NCBI RefSeq assembly: GCF_019795155.1
Contig: NZ_JAILYN010000006.1
Coordinates: 1-64,000, forward strand
Direction: 5' to 3'
Length of the DNA stretch: 64,000 bases
From: Marinobacterium arenosum
GTDB taxonomy: Bacteria; Pseudomonadota; Gammaproteobacteria; Pseudomonadales; Balneatricaceae
Each line of letters begins with the position of its first letter. The stretch's first letter is position 1. The notes beneath the pieces were generated by a model. It ran no database searches and was not told where the DNA came from. It saw only the letters and a list, made by a program, of their open reading frames with translations. Below are positions 8,169 to 19,200 of the stretch, piece by piece. A program made the translations under genes and the position numbers.

Positions 8169-10559
8169 TTACTCTCGAAGCACGGCACCGAATTCAGTAT
8201 TCAGCGCAGACACAGCCTCATTGATGACGCTGTTGATTTCTTCATCAGTAAGAGTGCGTGATGGATGTTGCCAGGTCAAGCCCAGCGCCAGAGATTTTTT
8301 ACCGGATTCAATACCTTGGCCGCGATAGACGTCAAACAGGTTGACCTCTTTGCAGTAATCTCCGGCCTTGCCGAGCACACACTGACGTACCGCTTCGAAG
8401 GTGACATTTTCATCCACCACCAGCGCGATGTCGCGACGAGACTCCGGGAACTTGGACAGTTCGCTGAAGCGCGACAGTCGCCCTTCACGCAGGCAGTCCA
8501 GTTCGATCTCGAACAGGAACACCGCGCCCTTCATACCCAGCGTCTTAGCCAGCGACGGGTGCAACGCGCCGACGTAGCCAACGGTGTTGCCGTTGCGCTG
8601 AATCACAGCGGTCTGACCCGGGTGCAGCGCCACATGGCTGCCAGCCACGAAGCTGTACTCGTCAGCCGCGCCGGCCAGTGCCAGCAGGCTCTCGACATCG
8701 CCCTTGATATCGAAGAAGTCGACCGGTTCGTTGGCACCGGTCCAGCCTTCCGGCTGGCGGTTGCCGGTGATCACGCCGGCAATGGCGTTCTGCTGCAGCA
8801 GCTCTTCGCCCTGCGGCAGGAAGCGCTGGCCGGTCTCGAACAGTCGGATACGGCTCTGCTGGCGGTTCTGGTTGTACTGGGCCGCCTTAACCAGGCCCGG
8901 CCACAGGGTGGTGCGCATCACCGCCATCTCGGCGGAGATCGGGTTGGCCAGCGCCATCGCTTCATACTTGTCGTCGAACTGCTGCTGCAGGCCGGCTTCG
9001 ATGAAGCTGTAGGTGATCGCTTCCTGATAGCCACGGGCGATCAGGCTGTCGCGCACCTTCTGCTCGGACACCTTGGCTTCCTGGTCCGGCTTCAGCGGCA
9101 GCGAGGCAGTCGGCGTGCGTACCGGCAGGTTGTTGTAGCCGTAAACGCGGGCCAGCTCTTCAATCAGGTCGACCTCGATGCTGATGTCGAAGCGGTAGGA
9201 CGGTACCGTGACCTGCCACTCGCCTTCGCCGGACGCTTCAACCTGCAGACCCAGCCGGGTCAGGATCTCTTCGATCTCGGCCGCCGGCATCTCGAATGCC
9301 AGCAACTGGTTGACCTTGCTGTGACGCAGGCGGATGTTCTCGACCTTCGGCAGGTGGTCTTCGCTGGCCACTTCGGTAACCGGGCCGGCTTCACCGCCGA
9401 CGATCTGCAGCAGCAGCTCGGTGGCACGATCGACCGCCTGGGCCTGCAGCTGCCAGTCGACGCCGCGCTCGAAGCGGTGCGAGGAGTCGGTGTGCAGGCC
9501 ATAGGCACGGGCACGACCGGCAATCGCCAGCTGGCTGAAGAAGGCGCTTTCCAGGAAGATGTTGTTCGTTTCGGCGGTACAGCCGGTCGCTTCGCCGCCC
9601 ATGATGCCGGCCATCGCCACCGCGCCATTGTCGTCGGCGATCACCAGGGTATCGTCGTTCAGCTCAACCTGCTGGCCGTCCAGCAGCGTCAGCGGTTCGC
9701 CCTGCTTGGCCATCCGTACGGTGATCTTGCCGGACAGCTTGTCCAGGTCGAAGGCGTGCATCGGCTGGCCGAGCTCCAGCAGTACGTAGTTGGTCACGTC
9801 GACCACCGGATCGATGGAGCGGATGCCGGAGCGGCGCAGTTTCTCGACCATCCACAACGGCGCGGCCGCCTGCGGATTGATGTTGCGGATCACCCGGCCG
9901 ACATAACGCGGGCAGGCCTGCGGCGCTTCCAGCGCGATCGGGAAGCTGTCGTCGATCTGCGCGGCGGTCGGCTGGGTTTCGAGGAACTGCACCGGCGCCT
10001 TGTTCAGCACGCCGACTTCGCGCGCCAGGCCACGGATGCTCAGGCAGTCGCCGCGGTTCGGCGTCAGGTCGATATCGATGATCTGGTCGTCCAGACCGAG
10101 GTATGCTCGCAGGTCCTCACCGACCGGCGCATCGGCCGCCAGCTCCATGATGCCGCCGTGGTCATCGGAGATGCCCAGCTCGTCGTCGGCGCAAAGCATG
10201 CCGAAGGATTCGACCTGGCGCAGCTTGGCTTTCTTGATCTTGAACTCGCTGCCGTCCGGGGTCGGCAGTACCGCGCCGACCTTGGCGAAGGCGGTCTTCA
10301 AGCCGGCGCGGGCGTTCGGCGCGCCGCAGACCACCTGGAACTGCTCGCTGCCGTCGGACACGGTGCAGACCTGCAGTTTGTCGGCATTGGGGTGCTGCTC
10401 GGCGGTCAGGATCTCACCGACCACCACGCCGGAAAAATCGCCGGCAACCGCTTCGACGTCGTCCACTTCCAGACCGGCCATGGTGACCTGGTCGACCAGA
10501 CCCTGGGTATCGATCGCCGGGTTTACCAGCTCTCGCAACCATTGTTCACTGAATTTCAT
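8169..10559 (-). CDS. pheT: Phenylalanine--tRNA ligase subunit beta
   Basis: This 796-aa protein is the structural and editing subunit of the alpha2beta2 PheRS. It starts [14 protein letters not shown] and contains the tRNA-binding EMAP-like domain (about 40-150), the B3/B4 editing region (about 210-400), the B5 domain, and a C-terminal ferredoxin-like anticodon-binding domain (about 700-796, [15 protein letters not shown]). Its length is typical for gammaproteobacteria (about 795 aa). It follows pheS by 55 bp and precedes ihfA, as in E. coli and Pseudomonas. A very long frame on the opposite strand is a codon-bias shadow. Confidence 0.97.
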   Translation of the reverse strand: MKFSEQWLRELVNPAIDTQGLVDQVTMAGLEVDDVEAVAGDFSGVVVGEILTAEQHPNADKLQVCTVSDGSEQFQVVCGAPNARAGLKTAFAKVGAVLPTPDGSEFKIKKAKLRQVESFGMLCADDELGISDDHGGIMELAADAPVGEDLRAYLGLDDQIIDIDLTPNRGDCLSIRGLAREVGVLNKAPVQFLETQPTAAQIDDSFPIALEAPQACPRYVGRVIRNINPQAAAPLWMVEKLRRSGIRSIDPVVDVTNYVLLELGQPMHAFDLDKLSGKITVRMAKQGEPLTLLDGQQVELNDDTLVIADDNGAVAMAGIMGGEATGCTAETNNIFLESAFFSQLAIAGRARAYGLHTDSSHRFERGVDWQLQAQAVDRATELLLQIVGGEAGPVTEVASEDHLPKVENIRLRHSKVNQLLAFEMPAAEIEEILTRLGLQVEASGEGEWQVTVPSYRFDISIEVDLIEELARVYGYNNLPVRTPTASLPLKPDQEAKVSEQKVRDSLIARGYQEAITYSFIEAGLQQQFDDKYEAMALANPISAEMAVMRTTLWPGLVKAAQYNQNRQQSRIRLFETGQRFLPQGEELLQQNAIAGVITGNRQPEGWTGANEPVDFFDIKGDVESLLALAGAADEYSFVAGSHVALHPGQTAVIQRNGNTVGYVGALHPSLAKTLGMKGAVFLFEIELDCLREGRLSRFSELSKFPESRRDIALVVDENVTFEAVRQCVLGKAGDYCKEVNLFDVYRGQGIESGKKSLALGLTWQHPSRTLTDEEINSVINEAVSALNTEFGAVLRE

Positions 10560-10614
10560 CTTGCTGTCCTGAAAATTCTGTTAATGACGCTGTTCTTGCA
10601 ACGATTGGGCGCGA

Positions 10615-11613
<999 letters not shown>

Positions 11614-11687
11614 TTAACAACAGATCTCTGATCAACCCACGGTTTCGACATGGCTTCATCAGAGATCGATAAAAGTAAAACAGCATT

Positions 11688-11724
11688 CGAAAAAATAGGG
11701 GAAGAGCTTGCACCCTTCCCCTAT
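11688..11724 (-). terminator. Terminator or attenuator between rplT and pheS
   Basis: On the minus strand ATAGGGGAAG (11724-11715) pairs with CTTCCCCTAT (11704-11695) and is followed by TTTTTTCG. In enterobacteria pheST is controlled by attenuation via a Phe-rich leader peptide between rplT and pheS. Here there is no room for such a peptide before the hairpin (rplT ends 34 bp upstream), so simple partial termination is more likely. Confidence 0.7.
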
Positions 11725-11758
11725 CTCAGCGATCAGTCACCTGTAATCAGGCTGGTGC

Positions 11759-12115
11759 TTATGCCAGAGCAGCTTTCGCTTTCTCTACCACAGCCGCAAA
11801 AGCGTTTGCTTCGTGCACAGCCAGATCAGCCAGAACCTTACGGTCGATCTCAACGTTAGCCTTTTTCAGACCAGCGATGAAACGGCTGTAGGACAGGCCG
11901 TTGATGCGAGCCGCAGCGTTGATACGCGCGATCCACAGGGCACGGAACTGACGCTTGCGCTGACGACGGTCGCGGTAAGCGTACTGACCAGCTTTGATAA
12001 CCGCCTGTTTAGCAACACGGAATACACGGCTACGAGCACCGTAGTAACCTTTTGCCTGCTTCAGGACTTTCTTGTGACGACGACGAGCAATAACACCACG
12101 TTTTACGCGAGCCAT
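11759..12115 (-). CDS. rplT: 50S ribosomal protein L20
   Basis: This 118-aa protein starts [20 protein letters not shown] and has the full L20 length. The strongly basic N-terminal extension and the globular C-terminus with AALNGL-like [25 protein letters not shown] are typical. L20 is an early assembly protein and in E. coli also represses translation of rpmI-rplT by binding the leader. It follows rpmI by 37 bp in the conserved infC-rpmI-rplT operon. Confidence 0.98.
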   Translation of the reverse strand: MARVKRGVIARRRHKKVLKQAKGYYGARSRVFRVAKQAVIKAGQYAYRDRRQRKRQFRALWIARINAAARINGLSYSRFIAGLKKANVEIDRKVLADLAVHEANAFAAVVEKAKAALA

Positions 12116-12152
12116 TGGAACCTTCCTATATCAAATTCTGTTAAAAAACCAA

Positions 12153-12347
12153 TTAGATGTACGGCAGCATACGCTTAACGAGTGCCTTGTCCGCTGCATT
12201 AACCTGCAGCATCGGACGCAGCTGACGCTTACGCTTGGTGCTCTTCTTGGTCAGAATGTGGCTAGTGAAGGACTGCTTGTGCTTGAAGCCATTCGCAGTT
12301 TTCTTGAAACGCTTAGCCGCGCCACGGCAAGATTTAATTTTAGGCAT
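12153..12347 (-). CDS. rpmI: 50S ribosomal protein L35
   Basis: This 64-aa basic protein begins [20 protein letters not shown], the standard L35 start, at ATG 12347; an in-frame ATG five codons upstream is less likely. It is preceded by GGAGATTTTAGAC. It lies between infC and rplT. The intergenic region to infC (12348-12449) contains an inverted repeat AACCCGTG/CACGGGTT (about 12399-12436), a candidate for the autoregulatory leader used by L20. Confidence 0.97.
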   Translation of the reverse strand: MPKIKSCRGAAKRFKKTANGFKHKQSFTSHILTKKSTKRKRQLRPMLQVNAADKALVKRMLPYI

Positions 12348-12398
12348 GTCTAAAATCTCCACGCATTCGTTTAGTTGTGTTCACCTGAACAAACGGCA

Positions 12399-12436
12399 AA
12401 ACCCGTGACTGACTCCTAGAAGCCAACCACGGGTTG
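12399..12436 (-). promoter_or_regulatory. Hairpin in infC-rpmI intergenic leader
   Basis: AACCCGTG and CACGGGTT form an eight-base inverted repeat in the 102 bp between infC and rpmI. In related bacteria this interval holds the RNA structure by which L20 controls rpmI-rplT. There is no U-run after it, so it is not a classical terminator. The L20 role is inferred from position only. Confidence 0.4.
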
Positions 12437-12449
12437 GGCGTAACGCAGG

Positions 12450-12992
12450 TTACTTTTTCTTCTTCGGGGCAATGACCATGATCAGTTGACGGCCTTCCAT
12501 CTTCGGACGCTGTTCAACGGTACCCAGTTCGATCAGGTCCTTTTCGACCCGCTGCATCAACTGCATACCCAGCTCCTGGTGAGCCATCTCACGACCGCGG
12601 TAACGCAGGGTTACCTTGACCTTGTCCCCGTCTTCAAGGAAACGTACCAGGTTGCGCAGTTTTACCTGGTAATCACCTATATCCGTATTAGGACGGAATT
12701 TCACTTCCTTGACCTGGGTCTGGTGCTGCTTCTTCTTCGCTTCGTTGGCCTGCTTCTTCTGTTCGTACAGATGCTTGCCATAATCCATCACCTTACAGAC
12801 GATGGGGTCAGCGTCAGAGATCTGAACCAGATCAAGTTCTACCTCTTGAGCGGCCTCCAGTGCCTCTTTGATCGATACAACACCGATCTGTGTGCCGTCG
12901 GGACCAATCAGTCGACATTCACGTGCTCGAATATTTTCATTAATCGGTGGACGCTGTTCACGGCGTGCACCCCTTCTGTTATCGCGCCTGAT
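12450..12992 (-). CDS. infC: Translation initiation factor IF-3 (probable AUC start)
   Basis: The full IF-3 N-domain is found only if translation begins upstream of the first ATG (12791). In the same frame the sequence runs back through [20 protein letters not shown] to an ATC at 12992-12990, eight bases after GGAG. This gives 180 aa, the normal IF-3 length, starting (M)[14 protein letters not shown]-3 genes are known for rare AUU/AUC/AUA starts that allow autoregulation, because IF-3 itself rejects such starts. It lies 19 bp after thrS and before rpmI. The C-domain ([31 protein letters not shown]) is complete. An annotation from 12791 would lose the whole N-domain. Confidence 0.92.
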   Translation of the reverse strand: MRRDNRRGARREQRPPINENIRARECRLIGPDGTQIGVVSIKEALEAAQEVELDLVQISDADPIVCKVMDYGKHLYEQKKQANEAKKKQHQTQVKEVKFRPNTDIGDYQVKLRNLVRFLEDGDKVKVTLRYRGREMAHQELGMQLMQRVEKDLIELGTVEQRPKMEGRQLIMVIAPKKKK

Positions 12993-13011
12993 GGTTCTAT
13001 CTCCTGATCAG

Positions 13012-14928
13012 TTATACCTGACGACCTTTCTTGGCCACATCCTGGCCAATGAGGTTTTCAAATTCTGCTACGGTCATGGTGCCGAGATCCTCGCCCGTAC
13101 GGGTACGTACGGCCACTGCCCCGGCTTCGACCTCTTTGTCACCCACGACCAGAAGGTAAGGAACCTTCTGCAGGGTGTGTTCGCGAATTTTAAAGCCGAT
13201 CTTCTCGTTTCTCAAGTCTGCTTGTGCGCGGAAACCGAGTTCTTCCAATCGGTTAGCGACATTCTGACAGTATTCCGCCTGATTGTCGGTGATATTCAGC
13301 ACCACCGCCTGCTGCGGCGCCAGCCAGCCCGGCAGCGCTCCGGCGTAGTTTTCGATCAGAATACCGATGAAGCGCTCGAAGGAACCGAGGATCGCGCGGT
13401 GCAGCATTACCGGCGTTTCCCGCTCGCCTGATTCGTTGACGAACTGGGCGCCCAGGCGACCCGGCATCGAGAAGTCGACCTGAATAGTACCACACTGCCA
13501 TACGCGGCCCAGGCAATCTTTTAGCGAGAATTCCACTTTCGGACCATAGAAAGCGCCTTCGCCCGGCAGCTCGTCCCAATCCAGACCGGCAGAATCCAGC
13601 GCGTCGGCCAGCGCTTTCTCGGCCTTGTCCCAGATCTCGTCGGAACCGACCCGCTGCTCCGGACGGGTAGACAGCTTGTAAATTACCTCGGTGAAGCCGA
13701 AATCCGCGTAGACCTCATGCAGAAAATCGATAAAGCGGGATACTTCCGCCTGGATATCGTCTTCGGCACAGAAGATGTGCGCATCGTCCTGCACGAAACC
13801 ACGCACCCGCATGATGCCGTGCAGCGCGCCGGACGGCTCGTTACGGTGACAGCAACCGAATTCGGCCAGCCGCAGCGGCAGGTCGCGGTAAGAGCGCAGC
13901 CCCTGGTTGAACACCTGCACGTGACACGGGCAGTTCATCGGCTTGATGGCGAAATCGCGGCTCTCGGAGTGAGTGGTGAACATCTCCTCGGAGAACTTGT
14001 CCCAGTGGCCGGATTTCTCCCACAGGGTACGTTCGACCACCTGCGGCGTCTTGATCTCGTTGTAGCCGTGACGACGCAGCTTGTCGCGCATGTAGCTTTC
14101 GATCTGCTGGTACAGGGTCCAGCCGTGCGGGTGCCAGAACACCATGCCCGGCGCTTCTTCCTGCAAGTGGAACAGGTTCAGCTGCTTGCCCAGTTTGCGG
14201 TGGTCGCGCTTCTCGGCCTCTTCCAGACGGTGCAGATACTCTTTCAGGTCTTTCTTGTCGTTCCAGCAGGTGCCGTAGATACGCTGCAGCATCTCGTTTT
14301 CGGAGTTGCCGCGCCAGTAGGCACCGGCCACCTTCATCAGCTTGAACGCCTTGATGTGGCCAGTTGACGGCACGTGCGGACCACGGCACAGATCGATGAA
14401 GTCGCCCTGCTTGTAGAACGACAGCTGTTCGTCACCCGGGATATCCTTGATGATCTCGACCTTGTACTTCTCACCCATCTGCTCGAACATCGCCACCGCG
14501 TCGTCGCGGCTCATCAGCGAGCGCTCAACGACCAGGTTCTGCTTGGACAGTTCCTTCATCTTGGCTTCGATCTTCTGCAGATCTTCCGGCGTAAACGGAC
14601 GCTCGTAGGCGAAGTCGTAGTAGAAGCCGTTTTCGATCACCGGACCGATGGTCACCTGGGCGCCCGGGAACAGATCCTGGACCGCCATCGCCATCAGGTG
14701 GGCGCAGGAGTGACGGATCACCTCCAGGCCTTCCTCGTCGCGGCCGGTGATAATCGCCAGTTCGGTGTCATCGCTGATCAGGTGGCTGGTATCCACCAGC
14801 GTGCCGTTCACCTTGCCGGCCAGGGCGGCTTTCGCCAGGCCTGCGCCGATATCGGCGGCAACTTCGAAAACAGTAACCGGGTTGGCAAACTCGCGTTTGC
14901 TACCGTCGGGGAGAGTAATGACAGGCAT
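13012..14928 (-). CDS. thrS: Threonine--tRNA ligase
   Basis: This 638-aa class II synthetase starts [20 protein letters not shown] at ATG 14928 (an in-frame ATG 60 bases upstream adds an unrelated extension). It has an N-terminal TGS domain (1-61), the editing domain with zinc-binding [11 protein letters not shown], the catalytic core ([17 protein letters not shown], then [10 protein letters not shown] with the catalytic-zinc Cys), and a C-terminal anticodon-binding domain (about 530-638). It is the first gene of the thrS-infC-rpmI-rplT unit. The 230-bp upstream region contains a near-perfect CCGGGACTATAGTTCCGGG palindrome at about 15099-15117 whose role is unclear. Confidence 0.97.
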   Translation of the reverse strand: MPVITLPDGSKREFANPVTVFEVAADIGAGLAKAALAGKVNGTLVDTSHLISDDTELAIITGRDEEGLEVIRHSCAHLMAMAVQDLFPGAQVTIGPVIENGFYYDFAYERPFTPEDLQKIEAKMKELSKQNLVVERSLMSRDDAVAMFEQMGEKYKVEIIKDIPGDEQLSFYKQGDFIDLCRGPHVPSTGHIKAFKLMKVAGAYWRGNSENEMLQRIYGTCWNDKKDLKEYLHRLEEAEKRDHRKLGKQLNLFHLQEEAPGMVFWHPHGWTLYQQIESYMRDKLRRHGYNEIKTPQVVERTLWEKSGHWDKFSEEMFTTHSESRDFAIKPMNCPCHVQVFNQGLRSYRDLPLRLAEFGCCHRNEPSGALHGIMRVRGFVQDDAHIFCAEDDIQAEVSRFIDFLHEVYADFGFTEVIYKLSTRPEQRVGSDEIWDKAEKALADALDSAGLDWDELPGEGAFYGPKVEFSLKDCLGRVWQCGTIQVDFSMPGRLGAQFVNESGERETPVMLHRAILGSFERFIGILIENYAGALPGWLAPQQAVVLNITDNQAEYCQNVANRLEELGFRAQADLRNEKIGFKIREHTLQKVPYLLVVGDKEVEAGAVAVRTRTGEDLGTMTVAEFENLIGQDVAKKGRQV

Positions 14929-15159
14929 GATATATCCTTGATGTCGGAGACGACCCATACGCAAGGCCGCTTCAAAATAGGGTTTCATTACGCATCGTAC
15001 AGACCAAGTACGTAGCGTGGGCCAGCATTCTAGGTGGATAGGTAGGGTGTCGCAAGTCGCGACCGGTGACTTTCAGGATAGTCATTGATTGCGATAACCG
15101 GGACTATAGTTCCGGGACCGACAGCAAGCGCCCATACTTTCTGGAATGCCGTAAAAAAC

Positions 15160-15858
15160 CTACTCCGCGTCTTCCAACAGCCGGCGAGTATAGAGGATAT
15201 GCTCACGCGCCACCTGGCGGGCCGTTTCGGCATCGCGCTGCTTCAGCGCCTGGTGGATCTGGCCATGTTGTGAGCGGATACCGTCCGGGTAACGACCGTA
15301 ACGGATCAGGGTACGGTTCAGCACGCCGTAGATCGCGTTGAAATAGCGGGCGTAGAACAGCTGACTGAACGAAATGATCAACAGGTGGTGGCTGGCTTCG
15401 GCGATCATGGTGTGAAAACGCAGGTCGGCCTTGGCCTTGGTCAGCGTGGTTTCGCCGCTGCTACGCGCCTGCATCCGCTCATATTCGGCGGCCAGCGCGG
15501 CCAGTTCCCGATCGCTGGCGCGGCGGGCGGCAAAATAGGCCGCCTCCCCTTCCAGGATGGCGCGCGCTTCCAGCACCTGCAGCTGGAAATCAAGGTTGTC
15601 GCCCAACCCCTCCAACGGCAGCTGGATATAGGATTCCAGCAAGTTGCAGCAGCGGCTGGCGGCGCCCTGGCGGGTCTCGATCAGGCCGTCGGATTCCAGC
15701 TCGGTGAACACCTCACGCACGGTCGAGCGCGCCAACGCAAACTCGTCGGCCAGCTGACGCTGCGACGGCATCTTTTCACCGGGACGCAGATCCGCACTCG
15801 CCATCCGCGCCTTGAGGGTCGTCAGCAGTTGCTGGCGCCCGGAATGCAGTTCCGCCAT
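15160..15858 (-). CDS. GntR/FadR-family regulator of lactate utilisation (LldR/LutR-like)
   Basis: This 232-aa regulator has an N-terminal winged helix (GEKMPSQRQLADEFALARSTVREVFTELESDGLIETRQG, about 24-65) and a C-terminal FCD ligand-binding domain (about 90-225) with the metal-binding His/Asp pattern in DLRFHTMIAEASHH. FCD regulators beside lactate genes (LldR, LutR) respond to L-lactate. It is divergent from lutABC, and a TGGTCAGACCA palindrome of the FadR type lies between them, just upstream of its own start. It is therefore the likely repressor of both itself and lutABC. Confidence 0.85.
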   Translation of the reverse strand: MAELHSGRQQLLTTLKARMASADLRPGEKMPSQRQLADEFALARSTVREVFTELESDGLIETRQGAASRCCNLLESYIQLPLEGLGDNLDFQLQVLEARAILEGEAAYFAARRASDRELAALAAEYERMQARSSGETTLTKAKADLRFHTMIAEASHHLLIISFSQLFYARYFNAIYGVLNRTLIRYGRYPDGIRSQHGQIHQALKQRDAETARQVAREHILYTRRLLEDAE

Positions 15859-15871
15859 CAGAGATCCTACT

Positions 15872-15882
15872 TGGTCAGACCA
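15872..15882. promoter_or_regulatory. FadR/LldR-type operator
   Basis: TGGTCAGACCA is a perfect palindrome that fits the GGT-N3-ACC core of FadR-subfamily operators. It lies 14 bp upstream of the regulator start in the regulator-lutA intergenic region. Confidence 0.6.
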
Positions 15883-16017
15883 GTTGCCAGTGTAGCATTT
15901 ATTTCCCCCACCGCCTCTCCTATCTTGCCCCCATCGCTTCGGCTGATAGCTGCTATCTATAAGAGATAGCCCGTGCAGTGTTCAGCCCTTATAAGAACAA
16001 AATCATTGGTGAGAAAT

Positions 16018-16806
16018 ATGCCTAACACAGCTCCTCCTATCCGGGTCGGCCTGTTCGTCACCTGCCTGGTGGATATGTTCCGACCGAGCATCGGTTTCGC
16101 CACCGTCAAGTTGCTGGAACAGGCCGGTTGCACCGTCGAAGTGCCCGAAGCCCAGACCTGCTGCGGCCAGCCGGCCTACAACTCCGGCGACCGCGCCACC
16201 ACCGCCGATATCGCCAAGCAGACCATCGAGGCGTTCGACGGCTACCAGTACGTGGTTGGCCCGTCCGGCTCCTGCATCGGCATGCTGCACTACTACCCGG
16301 AGCTGTTCGTCGACGGCGATCCGTGGAAGGCCCGCGCCGAAGATCTGAAAGCCCGCGCGTTCGAGATCACTTCGTTCCTGGTCGACGTACTCGACTTCGA
16401 CCAGATCCTGGCCAAGTTCGAGCAGCAGGTCACCTACCACGACTCCTGCTCCGGCCTGCGCCAGCTCGGCATCAAGCAGCAACCGCGCAAGCTGCTCGGC
16501 CAGGTCGACGGGGTGGAATTGACCGAGATGACCGAAGCGGAAACCTGCTGCGGCTTCGGCGGCACCTTCTGCGTCAAGTACCCGGAGATCTCCAACCGAA
16601 TGGTCAGCAACAAGAGCGAGTTCATCAGCGACTCCGGCGCCCAGACGCTGCTCGGCGGCGATCTCGGTTGCCTGCTGAACATGGCCGGCAAACTGAAGCG
16701 CGAAGGCAAACAGATCGAGGCGCGCCATGTGGTCGAGGTACTGGCCGGCATGACCGATCAGCCGGCGATCGGCGAACCCGATTACGACCTTGGCAAGGCG
16801 CTGTAA
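16018..16806 (+). CDS. lutA: Lactate utilisation protein A, Fe-S oxidoreductase
   Basis: This 262-aa protein contains two CCG (cysteine-rich) domains: AQTCCGQPAYNSGD (about 45) and ETCCGFGGTFCVKYPE (about 180). These motifs bind noncanonical Fe-S clusters in heterodisulfide reductase-like subunits. LutABC (LldEFG) together oxidise L-lactate to pyruvate and feed electrons to the respiratory chain. I start at ATG 16018 (MPNTAPPIRVGLFVTCLVDM), which matches the family start, not at the in-frame ATG at 15973. lutB follows after 16 bp. Confidence 0.93.
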   Translation: MPNTAPPIRVGLFVTCLVDMFRPSIGFATVKLLEQAGCTVEVPEAQTCCGQPAYNSGDRATTADIAKQTIEAFDGYQYVVGPSGSCIGMLHYYPELFVDGDPWKARAEDLKARAFEITSFLVDVLDFDQILAKFEQQVTYHDSCSGLRQLGIKQQPRKLLGQVDGVELTEMTEAETCCGFGGTFCVKYPEISNRMVSNKSEFISDSGAQTLLGGDLGCLLNMAGKLKREGKQIEARHVVEVLAGMTDQPAIGEPDYDLGKAL

Positions 16807-16822
16807 GGCAGGAGAGCGAGAG

Positions 16823-18226
16823 ATGCAGATCAACAGTCCCGAGTTCAAGCAGAACGCCCATATCGCGCTGCACGACGCCAGCCTGCAGAAAGCACTGGGC
16901 AACCTGAAAGCCGGTTTCCCGGAAAAACGCGCCGCCGCGGTGGCGCGGATGCCGGAGTTCGAGCAGCTGCGCGACGAAGCGCGCGACCTGAAGAACCATA
17001 TCCTGGAAAACCTCGACATCTACCTGGAGCAGTTCGAATCCAAGGTGGTCGAGAACGGCGGCCACGTGCACTGGTGCCGCACCGCCGAGGATGCCCAGAA
17101 GCAGATCCTGGAGATCTGCCGCCAGGTCGACGCCAAGACCGTCACCAAGGGCAAGTCGATGGTGTCGGAGGAGATCAATCTAAACGAGTACCTGGAGGCC
17201 AACGGCATCCAGCCGATCGAGACCGACCTGGGCGAGTACATCCTGCAACTGCGCCACGACCACCCGAGCCACATCATCGCACCGGCGATCCACCTGAACC
17301 TGGAGGATGTCTCCGAGGCGTTCCATCAGGCCCATCACCGGCCCAAGTCGGACGACCCGGCGGTGCTGATGAAGGAAGCCCGCGAGATGCTGCGCAAGAA
17401 GTTCGTCGCCGCCGACGTCGGCATCACCGGCGCCAATTTCTTCGTTGCCGAAACCGGCTCCACCATCATCGTCACCAACGAGGGCAACGGCGACCTGACC
17501 CAGACGCTGCCGAAGACCCATATCGTGGTCACCTCGATCGAGAAGGTGGTGCCGACGCTGGAGGATATGACGCTGTTCCTGCGTCTGCTGGCCCGCTCGG
17601 CCACCGGCCAGGAGTTCACCGTCTACAACACCCTGTCCACCGGTCCGCGTCGTGAAGGCGACGTCGACGGCCCGGAGAACTTCCACGTGGTGCTGGTCGA
17701 CAACGGTCGCAGCGACATGGTCGGCACCGAGTTCCAGGAGATGCTGCGCTGCATTCGCTGCTCCGCCTGCATGAACCACTGCCCGGTGTACGGCGCGGTC
17801 GGCGGCCACGCCTACGGCTGGGTCTACCCGGGCCCGATGGGCTCGGTACTGACGCCGCAGATGATCGGCATCGAAAAAGCCGGCAACCTGCCGAACGCCT
17901 CCACCTTCTGCGGCAAGTGCGAATCGGTCTGCCCGGTGCGGATTCCGTTGCCGAAACTGATGCGCCACTGGCGCGAGAAGGAGTTCGAGAAACACCTGAG
18001 CCCGAAAGCGGTGCGCTGGGGGCTGGCCGGCTGGGGCTTCTTCGCCAAGCGACCGGCGCTGTACCGCACCCTGTCGACCACCTCCAACTGGTTCCTGCGC
18101 ACCCTAGCCGGCAAGAAAGGCAAGATCAAGAAACTGCCGCTGGCCGGCGGCTGGACCGACTGGCGCGATATGCCGGCCCCGTCCGGCAAGACATTCATGC
18201 AGCAGTGGAAGGAGAACAAGCGATGA
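16823..18226 (+). CDS. lutB: Lactate utilisation protein B, ferredoxin-type subunit
   Basis: This 467-aa protein has an N-terminal LUD domain (about 60-290) and two 4Fe-4S ferredoxin motifs, CIRCSACMNHCPVY and CGKCESVCPVRIPL (about 310 and 365). It is the electron-transfer subunit of LutABC. ATG 16823 follows GGAGAGCGAG; an in-frame ATG at 16790 would overlap lutA. The gene ends in an ATGA overlap with lutC, so the two are translationally coupled. Confidence 0.94.
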   Translation: MQINSPEFKQNAHIALHDASLQKALGNLKAGFPEKRAAAVARMPEFEQLRDEARDLKNHILENLDIYLEQFESKVVENGGHVHWCRTAEDAQKQILEICRQVDAKTVTKGKSMVSEEINLNEYLEANGIQPIETDLGEYILQLRHDHPSHIIAPAIHLNLEDVSEAFHQAHHRPKSDDPAVLMKEAREMLRKKFVAADVGITGANFFVAETGSTIIVTNEGNGDLTQTLPKTHIVVTSIEKVVPTLEDMTLFLRLLARSATGQEFTVYNTLSTGPRREGDVDGPENFHVVLVDNGRSDMVGTEFQEMLRCIRCSACMNHCPVYGAVGGHAYGWVYPGPMGSVLTPQMIGIEKAGNLPNASTFCGKCESVCPVRIPLPKLMRHWREKEFEKHLSPKAVRWGLAGWGFFAKRPALYRTLSTTSNWFLRTLAGKKGKIKKLPLAGGWTDWRDMPAPSGKTFMQQWKENKR

Positions 18227-18888
18227 GTAAGGCAGAGATTCTCGGCACCATCCGCCGCGGCCTGGGTCGCGGCACACCGACCGACGGCCAGCGCCAGGCG
18301 GTGATGAACCGGCTGCAGGCCCATGCCAATAACCTGGTGCCCATGCGCGCCCAGAAGCCCCATGATGAGCAGGTGGAACTGTTCAAAACGATGGCGCTGG
18401 AAGCGGCCGCCGAGCTGATCGAGCTGGATAGCAGCGCCCAGGTGCCCCAGGCAGTGGCCGACTGGCTCGATAAGCAGCAGCTCACTGAACTGGTCAGCGC
18501 CAGCGACGCCGAGCTGACCGAACTGGACTGGAGCCCGTTGGGCGAGATCCGGCGGGTCGAGCGGGTCGCCCAGGCCGGCGATCAGGCCAGCATCACCACC
18601 AGCTTCGCCGGCATCGCCGAAACCGGCACCCTGATGCTGCACTCACGCGGCGACAGCCCGACCACGCTGAACTTCCTGCCGGACGTGCACATGGTGGTGC
18701 TGAAACGCTCCGCCATCGTCGGCCCTTACGAGGACGCCTGGAAAAAGCTGCGCGCCAAGGTCGGTGACCAACTGCCGCGTACCGTCAACATGATCACCGG
18801 CCCGTCGCGCAGCGCCGATATCGAGCAGAAACTGCAGATGGGCGCCCACGGCCCGCGCACTCTGGTGATCCTGCTGGTCGACGAATAA
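18223..18888 (+). CDS. lutC: Lactate utilisation protein C (LUD domain)
   Basis: This 221-aa protein has one LUD domain in its C-terminal two thirds (TSFAGIAETGTLML, then NMITGPSRSADIEQKLQMGAHGP), which is the usual LutC signature. It starts with ATG 18223 overlapping the lutB stop. It completes the three-gene lactate oxidation operon. No lactate permease (LldP/LutP) is encoded next to it, unlike many lut loci. A strong terminator follows at 18949. Confidence 0.94.
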   Translation: MSKAEILGTIRRGLGRGTPTDGQRQAVMNRLQAHANNLVPMRAQKPHDEQVELFKTMALEAAAELIELDSSAQVPQAVADWLDKQQLTELVSASDAELTELDWSPLGEIRRVERVAQAGDQASITTSFAGIAETGTLMLHSRGDSPTTLNFLPDVHMVVLKRSAIVGPYEDAWKKLRAKVGDQLPRTVNMITGPSRSADIEQKLQMGAHGPRTLVILLVDE

Positions 18889-18948
18889 TACCCCCACCTT
18901 CTTTCTGGCACTTGCGACATTTTCCATGTTCAAGTACCTCACCTTTGA

Positions 18949-18975
18949 GCCACCGCCCGGTGGCTCTTTTTTATT
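18949..18975 (+). terminator. Terminator of lutABC
   Basis: GAGCCACC (18949-18956) pairs with GGTGGCTC (18961-18968), followed by a T-rich tract. It lies 60 bp after the lutC stop. Confidence 0.85.
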
Positions 18976-19176
18976 TTTTGACCGTTACGCGTTCGGTAGG
19001 GTGGGCACGTCTTTTGTGCCCACACGATGACTGATCACTACGTGCCAAGAGCACCAGATCGGACCACCTTGATACCGCACCGCACCAAAACACAACGATC
19101 TCCCCGCGCCCGCCTTTCCCCCGACAAGCGCCTGCGACCCGCATGAACTCTAGCTTTGACGAAAACATCTGGGTAT

Positions 19177-19192
19177 TGGCACAGCTGATGCA
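19177..19192 (+). promoter_or_regulatory. Sigma54-type promoter upstream of structured RNA
   Basis: TGGCACAGCTGATGCA has the invariant GG (19178-19179) and GC (19190-19191) separated by 10 bases, as in -24/-12 sigma54 promoters. Transcription would start near 19202, at the foot of the first hairpin of the downstream RNA. No activator site was identified by eye. Confidence 0.55.
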
Positions 19193-19200
19193 GTATTAAA

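Noticed and set aside
15099-15117. CCGGGACTATAGTTCCGGG palindrome as terminator of thrS-upstream gene or ThrRS operator
   Set aside because: No T-run and no resemblance to the tRNA-like thrS operator domains could be shown; left as an unexplained palindrome.
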